In this document: positions 10,150-22,570 of the stretch, piece by piece | How positions within the stretch are numbered: the stretch's first letter is position 1 | Layout: every line of letters starts with the position of its first letter | Assembly: GCA_008638375.1 (NCBI GenBank) | Contig: CM018035.1 | Coordinates: 23,076,307-23,140,306, forward strand | Length of the DNA: 64,000 nucleotides | Origin: Nyssa sinensis | Taxonomy: Eukaryota > Streptophyta > Magnoliopsida > Cornales > Nyssaceae | Reading direction: 5' to 3' | Notes under the pieces: model-generated | What the model saw: only the letters and a program-made list of their open reading frames with translations | Told to the model about the DNA's origin: nothing | The model's database searches: none | Position numbers and translations under genes: made by a program

Positions 10150-12686
10150 AAAGATCTGTATTTTAATTGTTGATAGTGGAAGCTGCGAGAATTTTGTGGC
10201 CAAGAAGCTGGTGGATCACATGAAGTTTCTTATAGAAAATCATTATTTTCCTTACACAATCGGTTGGATTAAAAAAAGACCAATGGTGAAGGTAATAGAA
10301 ATCTGTCATGTTCCTATTTCCATTGGTAAACATTATCATGATAAACTAATTTATGGTATAGTTGAAATGGATGTTAGTCATGTATTGTTAGGTAGGCCAT
10401 GGCAGTATGATGTTGATATTACTTATAAGGGCAATGATAATGTTTATATGATTACATGGAAAGCACACAAAATTAACGTCACCCCATCAAAATCTGATTT
10501 TGAGACTAATAGTTCTAAAGATGAGGGTAGTCTATATTAGTTTTATCCAGGACTGAAGCAGAGTTCGAAGCTAAAGCTAAGGAGGCACAGGTGGTCTACA
10601 CTTTAATGGTTAAACCTTTGGTGATAGAGGATCCAAAGGAAAATTCAACAATGGTTGTGCCAGAAAAATTATGGCCATTGTTGGAAGAATTCAGAGAATT
10701 AGTTTATAAGGATCTTCCCAATTGCTTGCCTCCTTTGAGAGATATTCAGCATCACATTGATCTAATACCTAGTGCAAACCTTCCAAATCTAGCCTATTAT
10801 AGAATGAGTCCAAATGAGATTGAGATTGTGAGAGAGAAAGTAAATGACTTGCTGAAAAAGGGGTTCATTCAAGAGAGTATGAGTCCTTGTGCAGTCTCAG
10901 CCCTATTAGTGCCAAAGAAATATGGTAGTTGGCGCATGCGCATAGATTGTAGAGCCATTAACAAGATCACCAGCAGATACAAATTTCATATTCCACGCTT
11001 AAATGACATGATTGATATGTTTAAGGATTCAAAGTTATTTTTCAAGATTGACCTTCATAGTGGCTACCATTAGATTTGGATTAGGCCTATTGATGAATGG
11101 AAAACTGCATTTAAGACTAAAGATAGCTTGCATGAGTGGTTGGTGATGCTGTTCGGCTTAACCAATGCACCCAACACTTTTATCCAAGTCATGAACCAAA
11201 CTTTGAGGCCTTTTCTTGGAAAGTTTGTTGTTGTTTATTTTAATGATATTCATATTTACACAAAAATTAAAAATGAGCATCTTGATAATGGTATTGGAAG
11301 GTAAGTTGTACATAAACCTTAAAAAGTGTAGTTTTTTTACTAACAATTTATTATTTTTGGGCTATGTGGTTAGCGCAGATGGCATTCATGTGGATGAAGA
11401 AAAAGTGCTAGAAATTCGTGAGTGGCCAACACCCAAAGTAGTTGGCGATGTGTAGAGTTTTCATAGTCTTACGACATTTTACCGTAGATTCATTCATAAT
11501 TTTAGTGTAATTAGAGCTCCCATTACTGAATGCTTGAAAAAATGGAAGTTTAATTGGGGTGAAGAGGCAAAAAAAAGCTTTGTCTTGATTAAAGAGAAGT
11601 TGTGCACTGCTCTAGTTTTGGCCTTACCTAGCTTTGAGAAGGTTTTTAAAGTAGAGTGTGATGTGAGTAGAGTTGGCATTGCGGTAGTATTGTCTCAAGA
11701 GAAACGACCAGTGGCATTCTTTAGTGAAAATTTGAGTGAGACCCATAAAAAATGGAGTACCTATGATCAAGAATTATATGCGGTTGTTAGAGCTTTGAAG
11801 CATTGGGAGCATTTTTTGTGCAGCAAAAGTTTGTGATCTACACAAATCACCAAGATTTAAAGTACATCAATAGCCAAAAATACTTAAATAAAATGCATAT
11901 GAGATGGTCCACATTCCTTCAGAAGTTTCCATTTGTCATTAAAAACAAATCTGGCAGCTTAAATAGAGTTGCAGATGCGTTAAGCAGAATGGCTAATCTT
12001 ATTGTTACATTGGCATAAAAGGTTGTGGGATTTGAGTTCCTAAAGGAATTATTTGAAGAAGATGCAACAAGGAAATTTGGGCCATGTGCGAAGAGTCAAA
12101 TTGATGCAGATTTCCATGTGCATGAAGGGTACTTATTCAAAGATAACTTTTTGTGCATCCCTCAAACATCCCGCGAGAGAAGCTGATTTGTGATCTATAT
12201 AGAAGTGGATTGAGTGGACACATGGGCAAAGATAAGACAATAGCAAGTGTGAAAAAGCGGCATTTTTGGCTGCAAGTCAAGAAGGACGTTGGTAATTATG
12301 TTCGAAAATAATATACTTTTCAAGCGTCTAAAGGTCAATCACCAAACACTAATCTTTATACTCCTTTACCTGTTCCTAATTCTGTTTGGGAAGACCTGTC
12401 TATGGATTTTGTGTTAGGACTACCTCGAACACAATGAAGGGTAGATTTTATTTTTGTAGTTGTTGACAGGTTTTTTAAGATGGCGTCCTTTATTCTATTT
12501 CGAAAGACATCAAATGTTTCACACATTGCATGGCTATTCTTTCGAAAGATTATGATACTCCATGGAGTTCCACAGTCCATTACTTTAGATCGTGACACAA
12601 AGTTCCTTAGTCACTTTTGGATTACTTTGTGGAAAATGTTTGACACTTCCTTGAAGTGAAGTACTACAGCTCATCCCCAAACAGAT
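10150..12686 (+). pseudogene. pol remnant, part 1: protease, RT, RNase H, integrase N-terminal part
   Basis: The protease keeps an intact-looking active site DSGS near 10172 and the [10 protein letters not shown] motif near 10384. RT follows ([19 protein letters not shown] near 10918). Its catalytic box reads YFNDI near 11236, where YXDD is expected, so the first catalytic aspartate is lost. RNase H ([14 protein letters not shown] near 11660, [12 protein letters not shown] near 11761) is frameshifted near 11803 and continues to 12018. The integrase catalytic start ([13 protein letters not shown] near 12388 and the LDRDTKF aspartate near 12588) ends at TTAHPQTD, where the insertion begins at 12687. 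There are stops throughout. Confidence 0.9.
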
Positions 12687-15600
12687 TGTCATGCCCCTTA
12701 CCCGTAGGGCCAGACTAAGGGGTCATTAAACCTTGATAACGTGGGTAATAGGACTAACCATCATAGTTAAGTACATAAAATACAAACCATATTTTTATTT
12801 TTGAAATGATTTCCATAAATTGGTTTTGTTTGGTTCTTTTATTAAACTTGTTCAAGTCCCGTAATGGGATTAAATGAAAATGATTATGATCAAAAGGTCT
12901 ATAACAATCATCCAACCATAGTATATAATATGGTGGTATTCAGAGTTGACTTTACAGTCCAATATACATACATCCCATACACATGAATATCTGAGAAGGT
13001 TACATTCACCCTTAATAAATATAAATGAATAAATATATAGATGTAACTAAATACTACAAAGACTTCAATCCATCTTATACTGCTTCTGAAGTTATTTTTC
13101 ATCAAGTCAATACCTGCCATTCCCATGAACAGTAGGGGTGAGCCATAATGCTCAGTAGAATTTTTCAAAACACACAAGCAAATAACGTGCAAAAACTGAT
13201 ACAAGTCTGAAAAGAACACTCCCTAAAGTCCAGTATGCATCACAAGCATACAATGCCAACATATCCCAGACATAGTCGTAAGTATGAGTATCAAAATGGT
13301 ATAGCACCACTACATGTGATTTAACCATAATAGCTAAACAGTCGACATAAAAAAGGTCGGACACATGACATAAGTCTAAACATAAAATTTCACAAAACAC
13401 CTTAATTTCCTATTTTAAAGCCACCAGAACAAAATATACTTTTAATGACAATAGATATATAGAACAGGTTGGCAACACAACTAATATAATCATTAACAAA
13501 ATAAATCAACAAGGTATGACCATCACACCATCCCAGTACTTATCAAACACAAGCTATAATATAACAAGTTAGTCTTCGTCTAATAACAAGTCAATCATTG
13601 TCCATTGCATTCATATAAACAATCAATACAAGCACTCAATACAAAATACACAATTTCTTCCATGAATGTAGTATAACATGCTTATAAGTTCATGATGTCT
13701 TCAACATATACACAAGGCCTCCAAAGCTTCTGTATCCTCCCGTTCATGAGTTGCTAACTCATAGGCTTGAGAAGCCTCCTGCACAAGGTTACGATTCGTA
13801 CTCAAAAGGAGTTTTCATCCGTATCACAATAATCATTGGGGCTCACATTCTCTCGCTATCAAACAATTCTACATCATCAAATCCATACAAAAGCTCACAC
13901 AACTCTAGTACGATTAAAATCCTCCATTCCTTATAAATCTTATGCCATTTTGGTATGTTCAATAGTCTCATATCCATTCAAGCTCATACGCTCCAGTATG
14001 CTCAACGTCATCATATCCACTCAAAATCTCACACTACTTAGGTTTGCTCAACAGTATAAACGACAAAGCATTTCAAGTCCATGACAATAGCTAATGAATG
14101 TAATACATGATATTTACTTCACAAGTAATCACACAAACCGTAGTGTTCAAATATATGTATACATAGTAGAGCTATAACCAATAATAAACATCAATATACT
14201 AGTCACGTTCATAGTATAATACCAAGCAAGAGTCTAACGTCATAATAATTATAATAACAGTCATAGCATACTGATAAATAAATGACAAGTCATCTAATAA
14301 TAATGACAAAAATATCTATCAACAAGTCAGGACTTTACCTTAGTCTCAATCATCTTCATACTATTAGGGACACTATTTGTTATTCATAATATGTCTCAGA
14401 TACTTTACACACTCGCAGTTCCATCCCTGGGACCACCCTAGTCTTTAACACTAAGGTATATTGTCAAGACTTAAGGTTCTCTATGCTTAATTTCACATTA
14501 GTCTATATATCGGTTATCAGTTTACCCAACGGATATCAAAAGTGTGTTCCTAGACTTCAAAAATCCTAAGAAAGTCCTATCGTATTGCTTCTAAGTTATT
14601 TGACTATCTTTTAGACCTATAAGGGCATTTTCATAATTTATTAGAAAAGTTACACGTCTACCGAGACATCATCTCTCAAAACCATCCTTGGAATTAGATC
14701 CAGAAGGCCCAACAATCGTTACGGTGTCCTTTTTATATTTTATTAACATTTTTTGATATTTGTTCCATGTCTAGAGGAATTTTTTTACTTTCACATTTTC
14801 ATATGGGACCACCCCAAGTCCCCATTTCATTTTCTGATATCATTTTCAAATTCCTAGCGTCTAAAAACATAGGAAACGCCTCTTTCGGATGTTAATTCAG
14901 TTTTTAACTGCTTAATATAAGTTTGTGGGTATAATTTTCACTTTCTCACTTTATGTAGGACCATTACCAAGTCCCAATTTGTTCAATCTAATCATGGATT
15001 TGAGTTTTGAACATCCAAAAATCTTGGAATAGCCCTTTTAGGATTTTAATTAGCCTTTACATTTCATATTTTATTTTCATAATTTTTTATCTTCATGTGG
15101 GACCACCTCGAGTCACCAAATGTCTAAACCAACCCTACCATTGAGTCTGGAATACCCAAAAATATTAAGAATGACCCATCTTTTATTTTAATTACATTTA
15201 AATTTCAATATTTTAAAGGAAGGGAATTCTAATTATTTTATTACTCAAGAATTGGTTCAACAGTGAACCAGTTTTCCCCTAAACCGGTTCAGCCTTGAAC
15301 CAAAACCAAAAGAACCAATTTAAACCAATCCTTGTATCCAAAAACCCCCAACCCAAAATGAATAGACCAAGTCCAAGCCTGTGGCCCGACCCAACTGAAG
15401 ACCCGTTGACCGACCCAAGTTAGTGTTGATTTGTCAACTTTGACTCATTGACGGTTGACCTGCCAGAGCCGATCACCATCTCTGGTGCCAGTTGTCGGTG
15501 ATCAACTTTTTTGATAGATTTTTTCTTCATTTTTTTCACCGTTTCAAATCCCATTCCTTATCGCAACTCATCCATGAAGTTATTCGAACCCTTGACACCA

Positions 15601-17781
15601 ACACAGTGGCTAAAATAGTGTAACTCCGGTAAGTCGCGATTTTACGGTGAGGTTCTCCTCTATTTCTCACCACGATTTCGATCCCTCTTCACTCCGAATC
15701 TTCCTTAAGTTGATTATACTTCATCAATCCCTCCATCTAGGTAAATTTAAACCACCAAAGGCCCCAAAATCTTAAGGACCCGAAGGTTTAACAATGGCTT
15801 CCTTCCTATCGCAACTCACTATTTCACCCTCTTTCAACGGCTGTCCTCACTTTATTTCCTTCCTATTTACTTTCTGGGCCAGGGAAAAAGTCTACCGAAT
15901 CACAAGTCAAGTCAAAATCTCTCCATGGTCGAAGACCCAAACTGGGTTTATTCCCTAGGTTTCTCACACAGTAACTCACACACACGCAGTCACATTCAAC
16001 CAAGCACACAATATTTCCATTGATTTCTTCACATTCAGATAGCCAAATTCTAAAAGAATAAAGCTAGGAATCCCTACCTATTATTATTGTAGTCTGGAGA
16101 GAGAAACTCGAGGAGAGAGAGAGCTCAACTTTGAACTTCAATGGCTGTCAACCTCTGGCTCAATCTTTCACCCTTCATCTCTTCTTCTTCTTCTTCTTCG
16201 GTCCACTGTGTATGTCCCACACACATACAAACACACACTCACTGTGTTTCCTTCCCCTCACAACTTCACACACACTATGCGCACACACAAATCTCTCTCT
16301 ATGATCCTTATATCAGCCGCACACTCCTACACGCTCAAACCTACACTCATCCCAATTGAAAGGGAGAGAAATAAGAGAGGCAGAGAAAGTTTTCAAATTT
16401 TTGAAGGAAAAAGAGTGAGGGGTGGTTTTAGCTGATTAATAGAAGAAGGGTGGGTTGTCTCTCATTTGTCACACAACATACACGTTCTCCCACTAAAGTA
16501 ATTGTAAAAGTTGGCCAAGTGCACACAAGCACTCCTAATATTGGATGCTTTCTTGTCCACCCAGAAGATGACATGTGTCCCAACCTAGAAGCACATACCA
16601 AGCTTCTCATAGAAGTTTTGCATCTTTTCAAGTGCGCTATGTAGCCAGTTGGTCAAATGTGCACACACATTAGCACGAATTGAAATTGTCTCTGAATCAC
16701 ACCAAAATTGATACACTATCTAATTTCAACGCTCTGATTCCAAATATGTAATCCATTTCTTCGAATTCTCTCATTTAGATTTTTATATTTATCTGCACCC
16801 AATAGATGACTGTGTAGCCCATGAGGCTCATTTAGATTTTTATATTTATCTGCACCCAATAGATTTTTATATTTATCTGCACCCAATAGATAACTCGAGG
16901 AGAGAAAGAGCTCAACTTTGAGCTTTAATGGCTACCAACCTCTGGCTCAGTCTTTCACCCTTCATCTCTTCTTTTTCTTCTTTGGTCCACTATGTATGTC
17001 CCACACACACACTCACTATGCTTCCTTCCCCTCACAGCTTAACACACATTGTGCACACCCGCAAATCTCTATCTATGATCTTTATATCAGTCGCACATTC
17101 CTACACGCTCATACCTATATATACTCATCCCAATTGAAAGGGAGAGAAATAGGAGAGGGATAGAAAGTTTTCAAATTTTTGAAAAGAAAATAATGAGGGG
17201 TGGTTTCAGCTGATTAATAGAAGAGGGGTGGGTTGTCTCTCACTTGTCACACAACACACACGTTCTCCCACTAAAGTAATTGTAAAAGTTGGCCAAGTGC
17301 ACACAAGCACTTCCAACATTGGATGCTTTTTTGTCCACCCAGAACATGACATGTGTCCCAACCTAGAAGCACATACCAAGCTTCTTAGGGAAGCTTTGCA
17401 TGTTCTCCAATGCGTCATGTGGCCAGTTGGTCAAATGTGCACGCACACTAGCACGAATTGAAACTATCTCGGAATCGGACCCAAATTGGTACACTATCTA
17501 ATTTCAACGCTCTAATTCTAAATATGCAGTCCATTTTTTTGAATTCTCTCATTTAGATTTTCGTATTTATTTGCATCCAATAGATGACTATGTAGCCCCG
17601 AGACTCACACCAGTCCCGAATAGATCACCAAAATTTACTTTTTGCCTCATTATGTCATATTGATAACTTATCGACTCATTTTATAATTTATCTAACTCAT
17701 CTTTGATTTATCTCCAATCTGTCCTTAGTATATGCTAGCAATTTACCAAATTTTTCTTTGATGATTTTCTAGGTTTTTACA
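12687..17781 (+). mobile_element. coding-free LTR-like insertion (probable solo LTR), TGTCATGCCCC...TTTTTACA
   Basis: It is exactly bounded by the 5-bp duplication CAGAT (12682-12686 and 17782-17786), which cuts the integrase codons for HPQTD. It starts TGTCATGCCCC and ends TTTTTACA (TG...CA). Start sequence, layout and 140-150-bp spaced repeats match the copies at 24093 and 59063. No protein motif is visible in 5,095 bp. Segments resemble untranscribed promoter/leader DNA: CT- and CA-rich stretches at 15960-16350 and 16970-17120, and a 787-bp tandem duplication. Best explanation is a large solo LTR of a gypsy family. A LARD-type non-autonomous element is the alternative. Confidence 0.75.
16106..17600 (+). 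repeat. 787-bp tandem duplication inside the 12687-17781 unit
   Basis: Copy 1 starts ACTCGAGGAGAGAGAGAGCT (about 16106) and copy 2 starts ACTCGAGGAGAGAAAGAGCT (about 16893). Both continue through TGGCT...CAACCTCTGGCTCA, the CT-rich run, the CACACA region, GGGTGGGTTGTCTCTCA and ACACTATCTAATTTCAACGC. Between the copies lie three short direct repeats of TTTTATATTTATCTGCACCC (16780-16890). Copies differ by scattered substitutions, so the duplication is not recent. Confidence 0.85.
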
Positions 17782-18457
17782 CAGATGGCCAAACAGGGGT
17801 GACAAACAGAACATTGGGTAACCTAGTTTGCTGTATTTCTGTAGAGAAGCCTAAGCAGTGGGATCATGCCTTGCTACACGCTGAGTTTGCATATAACAGT
17901 GTTATTCGTAGTGCCGCAAGAAGAACACCTTTTGCAGTTATCTACATCATTTAGCCAAAGCATCTATAAACTTGGTTCGATTGCCTAATGGCCATGGTAT
18001 GAGTGTTGCAGCAGAGAATATGGCAGAGCAGGCCCAAGCAGTACATACTGAGGTGAAACAAAAATTGGAACAGACCAATGCTAAGTATAAGATAGCTGTA
18101 GATAAGCATCAACATGCCAATGTGTTCAAGGAAGGAGATTCAATTATGGTCTTCTTACGCAAAGAGAGATTTCTAGTTGGCAACTATAGTAAATTGAAGC
18201 CAAAGAAATATAGCCCATACAAAATTATACACAAGGTCAGTCACAATGCTTATGTTGTCGATTTGCCGGAAACTATGAGAATTTTACGAACTTTCAATGT
18301 TGCTGACATCTACGAGTACCATGCAAAAGACCCCCTATATCCCGATTATAACTTGAGGTTGAGTTCTTTTCAAAAGGAAGGGACTGATGTAGAACAAGGT
18401 GCGGAGACTTTTGAAGAACAATGGGAAAATTTCAAGTCTCAGTCCGAGAAAAATTAG
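17782..18457 (+). pseudogene. pol remnant, part 2: integrase C-terminal part
   Basis: It resumes the integrase after the insertion ([15 protein letters not shown], then [12 protein letters not shown] near 17868). After one stop and a frame change it continues from about 17972 to the stop at 18457. The C-terminal block [20 protein letters not shown] and NAYVVDLPE...[10 protein letters not shown] is typical of gypsy integrase C-termini. No canonical chromodomain is visible. The frame extends 73 bases into the 3' LTR, which begins at 18385. That overlap is reported for the CRM lineage (established knowledge, recalled). Confidence 0.85.
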
Positions 18458-19003
18458 TAGTAGACGCAGAGTTTAGTCAGTCAAGTTTTTGAGAAGAGAG
18501 ACCTTACCTTGGCAAGACGAACAATACTCATGGCTTTGCCATGAGTGAATCTTCCATGGTGCCAAACGACTTCGTTTAGGCATCCAATTTAACTTTTTTT
18601 TTTTTTATCATTTATAGTAATTTTTAATTTCGCAATTACTTTGTTTAGAAAAATCCGAATTAACTTCTACTTGCGGCTATAGTTTCCTAGCTTGATATGG
18701 TTTCTAATTTTCTAAAAAGCCCTAATTTTTATTAATTTCAGATTTTTTTCTCTTTTCAAAATTATTATAGTTTTCTAATTATAATAGGACTAGTATAAAG
18801 AATTAGTAGATTCCTATTCAGATTAGTAGTAGTCTTAGTCATATATATGATGTAAAAAATCTTTTTTATTAGTCAGATTATCAATAATATATTTCTGTTT
18901 AAAAATTTGAGATTAGTTCTCTTTGAGTGAGAAGTCCCCTTTGTTCTTGGTTACTAAGAAAATTCAACGTGTTTGATTCTCCTTCACGTTCCGCTTTGCT
19001 TTA
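18385..19003 (+). repeat. 3' LTR of the CRM-like element
   Basis: It begins TGATGTAGAACAAGG and ends CTTTGCTTTA, followed by the target duplication GTTTT. It is about 119 bases longer than the 5' LTR. The first 73 bases are coding for the pol C-terminus. Confidence 0.85.
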
Positions 19004-19008
19004 GTTTT

Positions 19009-19855
19009 TTAAAATTCTAAAAAAAATAATAACTTTCTTAATTTTCAAAAATTTACTTTCTTTTCAATATTCCCAGTGTAATAAACTTAGTAAATAGATG
19101 GATCTAAAGATTATGTAATGTGTTTTATGCATATTCAATTCTTTCACCATTCAGCTTATGGGTTTTTTTTCTTTAACCTTTTGTTTTCCTACTAGCAGTT
19201 GAAAAATTGGATATTAAAAGAAAAATTGGGTATTAAAGGGAAGGGCAAAACATATTAATGATAGGCAGGATGTTAAACTTGAAATTGGGAAGCAATCAAT
19301 TAACTTTCAGTATAAGAATTTGTGTAAACTAAAAAGAAAAAAAATTGAACTTCAGAAAGCTAGAAATTAGCTGAAATATAAAGTTCAATTAATAAAAGTG
19401 AAGAATTATAAATTTGTGATAAGATATTTGGAGCTTTGGATAAGAATCAAGAGCGTGCATAGCTACCGATGATGAGGGATTAAACAGCCAAATCAAGTAT
19501 TTGATCCCTTATTATCGGTAGCTAAAAAACAACTTTTTAACTCATTTGAATTGAACAAAATATGTCACAATTAAATTTCCATAAAATGAATAAACCATAA
19601 AAGCCTATCTTGCAAAATGGGCAGGTTTGGGTTGGAAACAGTTGAACTCAGATTTCACCCATATTGAAAATATGGGTCGGGTCAAATATGAGTACAGACC
19701 AACTCAATTCAACCCACTGACCTATATTTTCTTTTAAAAAACAAAAAAAAACCTTTACTTTGAGACTAGCCACAACTACTGAACCAACAAATTTAGATGA
19801 GGCAACAATACCCTTTATGCTATCAATTCAACCACCAAACTAGTTTATTAATAAA
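19009..19855. other. intergenic stretch between two gypsy elements
   Basis: AT-rich DNA without a supported gene. A short inverted repeat is visible: TAGCTACCGATGATGAGGGA (about 19460) against TCCCTTATTATCGGTAGCTA (about 19506), a hairpin of about 20-base arms that could be a small MITE relic. A TATGGGTCGGGTCAAAT-type stretch occurs near 19670. Confidence 0.55.
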
Positions 19856-19860
19856 ATACT

Positions 19861-20332
19861 TGATGCGCCAAAAATGATGGACTAATCCGAACTTGACACG
19901 TGTCTAACTTCTTTGTGTGCAAGTCATGAAGAAACTAACTATACATATCTGATGTCGAATCAGCAGGCTCAAGAGCATTAGCCCTCGGTGGTCTACCGAC
20001 CTCGTCATCATCATAATCTTGGTCTATCGACCTCAGAATAGGGAAGTAGGACGCAATACGAAAACTGCCATCTCTGGACAACAGTGAATCCTAGATTTCA
20101 TGACACCAAATCCTACCCACCTTGGGAGACAATCAGTTTATAAGTACATCCTTTAAGGTGTGCTTTTAGGGGGGGGCAATGATTATTTTCTTTCAGTTTT
20201 GCTTACTCTTTACTGACTTTATCATCGGAGTGACTACCGTTGAAGCCATCTCGGCGGCCCCTTGACTCCCTTTTTTTAGAGCTCATATCGATGAGGAATG
20301 GAGCCCTGACAGGTCAAAAAAGTGCAACATCA
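19861..20332 (+). repeat. 5' LTR of the Tat element
   Basis: 472 bp, beginning TGATGCGCCAAAAATGATGG and ending GTGCAACATCA, immediately before the primer-binding site. It aligns end to end with 36702-37171. Confidence 0.92.
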
Positions 20333-20921
20333 GCTTGGCACTGTCTGTGGGAACAACAATCGTTCTCGTTAATTCTGTTGTCTCAAAAACACCTTATTCG
20401 TCATGGCTCCAAATCTTCATCCAAGGCCAGGTTTCCAAAACCAGCCTTCAGTAGAGAATGAAAGGGGGGAGACCCCTGATCATGTATAGCAGTAGCTTGA
20501 TCAGATTCGGCGATAGTCTGATCTGATGTAGGAACAACTCCTTGCCATATCCTAGGTTCTGGCTTCTTTGACCCAAAACTTGCAAAGCCACCCTGTCCAT
20601 CCTCCATCAGGCTTGCCTAATGAAGGGATTCAACTCCCTTCCACCCCGGGCGGAAGACCTCATGGTGAGGAGGATCCCAATGTACATCCGTCGCATCCCC
20701 AAGGTGTCATTCATACCAGTGGTAACCTCTAGTTGTCGCATGTCCTTGAAGGGGGGATGCCAAATCCTCATCCTACTGTCCATTACCACAACAAGACGAG
20801 GATTTTAAGCCCTGCAAATTCAGGGGTTGACCGAGCGCCGTCACATCTCTAGCTGCCACAGGCATCAGTTCCTCCACTCTGAGGGCAACAACATCATACT
20901 ACTATCGGGCAAGGGCACCCT

Positions 20922-22015
20922 TTGCACATGGAACCAAAGGCCGCAATGACAGGGCGGCATCAGCCAGCCCTATCCAGAATATCTCTGAGGATGGAGGAGG
21001 TAGAGGATTCCATCGAACAAGCAGCCCTCACTAAAGGGACCCACCTCCCTCCTAAGCAAGATGAGCTAGCGAAGATGCTCGGAAGATTCACCACTCCATT
21101 CACCCCAGCCATAATGGTGGAGGAGTACCCCCAAAAATTTGTTGTCCCGAAGGTCACCCTGTATGATGGGTCAGAAGACCCTGGGGACCATCTCTCCCAT
21201 TATCAGCACACGATGGCTCTACATGGGGCTACCGACACATTTTTGTGTCTTACGTTCGTAACAAACCTCAAAAGTGCCACTCTGAAGTGGTTCCACAGTC
21301 TCCCATAAGAATCAATTACTAACTTTTATGAGCTCAACAGGTGGTTCCTTGATCGATTCTTGACCAATAGAAGGCTCAGGAAGGGCCTCGAATTTCTCCT
21401 ATCAATAAAATAACAAAAGAGGAGTCACTTTGGGAATACATCACTCGATTCAATTCCGAGCTCACAGAGGTTACAGACTGTAGCCCGAACTTCTTAGTAG
21501 TAGCCCTCCACGCGGGACTGGGCCCTGGGCGATTCCATGACTCCTTGACAAAGAATCCTCCTGTTGACATGGCATCGTTCATGGAGCAGGCACAGAAGTA
21601 TATAAACTTGGAAGATACAAAGACGTCTTTCTAAAAAGCTAATGAGCTGGCTCAGAAGGATGATAACACCTAGAAATGACACTCTAGTGGCACCAAGAAG
21701 GGGAAGAAGTCCGGACAAGAGGGCGGCACACCTTTGAACACATCCCTCACCCACATCCTCCAACAGGTCCGAATTCGAGAAGATTTGAGGTGGCCAGAGC
21801 CTTTGAAAAGCAGTCTGGACACCAAAGACCACAACAAATACTATGACTTCCATAGGGATCATCGGTATACCACTAATGAATGCAGGATCCTCAAACAAGA
21901 AATTGAACAGTTGATCCAACAGGGACATTTGAAGGAATTTGTCCGACAAAAAGGAAGGCAAAATCTTCGAAACGACAGACCACAACAGAAGAGACAAGAT
22001 CAAAGGCCTGAATAA
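20922..22015 (+). pseudogene. gag remnant of the Tat element
   Basis: A Retrotrans_gag-type block starts near 21150 (VTLYDGSEDPGDHLSHYQ, then LKSATLKWFHSLP, a stop, then FYELNRWFLDRFLTNRR). After several stops a second open stretch (21734-22015) carries the Tat Gag C-terminal signature KYYDFHRDHRYTTNECRILK, which replaces the usual zinc knuckle region, followed by EIEQLIQQGHLKEFV. A live Gag would form the particle. This one is interrupted at 21307 and repeatedly between 21400 and 21720. Confidence 0.85.
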
Positions 22016-22129
22016 AGGGAGGCTCGAAACGAGCACCCACGCTAGAATAATCAAGTCATTTTCGTCCTCCATGCTGACAGCTCGTTGGTTGGGATGTCCA
22101 ACTTAGCGAGAAAATGCTATGTTCGATAG

Positions 22130-22570
22130 GTAAGGGCAGAACCAAGTATCCTCTAGATCTCCACAATTGAGAAAAGGCCAAGGCCCTTGCCACATATCCA
22201 GTTCTTAGAGCTGGATCTTGTTGGGGTACATTGCCCCCATAGTGACGCACTCGTTGTCTCGTTTAAAGTAGCAAATTTCAAAATTAGGAGGGTATTGGTG
22301 GAGACAGGGAGCTCTACTAACATGCTGTTTTATGAACCTTTCCTGCACATGAAGCTCAGCATTAATAACCTTAAGGCCACCACCACTGTAATGGCAGGAT
22401 TCGACAAAAACCTGAGCTCACCAATTGGCAGAATAGATCTACCGACTATAGTGGGAGAAGAGGATGCTCAGAAAATGCTAATCTTGAAATACATGGTCGT
22501 GGACTCCAAATCTCCCTACAACATCATCATTTGAACGCCATGGCTTCACCAAATGGGGGCAGTCGCTTTG
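22130..22570 (+). pseudogene. aspartic protease of the Tat element, cut by an insertion
   Basis: The frame from 22187 shows the retropepsin arrangement: RRVLVETGSSTNMLFY near 22290, then a GFDKNLSSPIGRI flap-side block and a YNIII tail. The catalytic triad reads ETGSS instead of DTGSS, so the active aspartate is replaced by glutamate. A stop follows at 22534. The coding sequence then runs to GAVAL, where the insertion begins (22571). The same frame content resumes at 29554 (LTLHQCLKYI). Confidence 0.85.

Larger units (their letters stand above)
8271..19003 (+). mobile_element. Ty3/gypsy retrotransposon, CRM-like, interrupted by a 5.1-kb insertion
   Basis: The LTRs at 8271-8770 and 18385-19003 are flanked by a perfect 5-bp duplication GTTTT (8266-8270 and 19004-19008). 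The primer-binding site TGGTATCAAAGC (8773-8784) matches the initiator-Met tRNA type with one mismatch. A purine-rich tract (AAAAGGAAGGGA) precedes the 3' LTR. Domain order is Gag, protease, RT, RNase H, integrase, as in gypsy. The LTR start TGATG and a pol frame that runs into the 3' LTR suggest the CRM (centromeric) lineage. That lineage call is an inference. The coding region is full of stops. Confidence 0.9.

Noticed and set aside
16141..17461. Pairs of similar ORFs starting MAVNLWLNLSPF and MATNLWLSLSPF
   Set aside because: They result from the 787-bp tandem duplication of CT/CA-rich DNA; the frames are not conserved beyond the CT-rich part.
21494..22072. 192-codon minus-strand ORF
   Set aside because: It is antisense to the Tat gag coding region, and gag motifs on the plus strand explain the openness.
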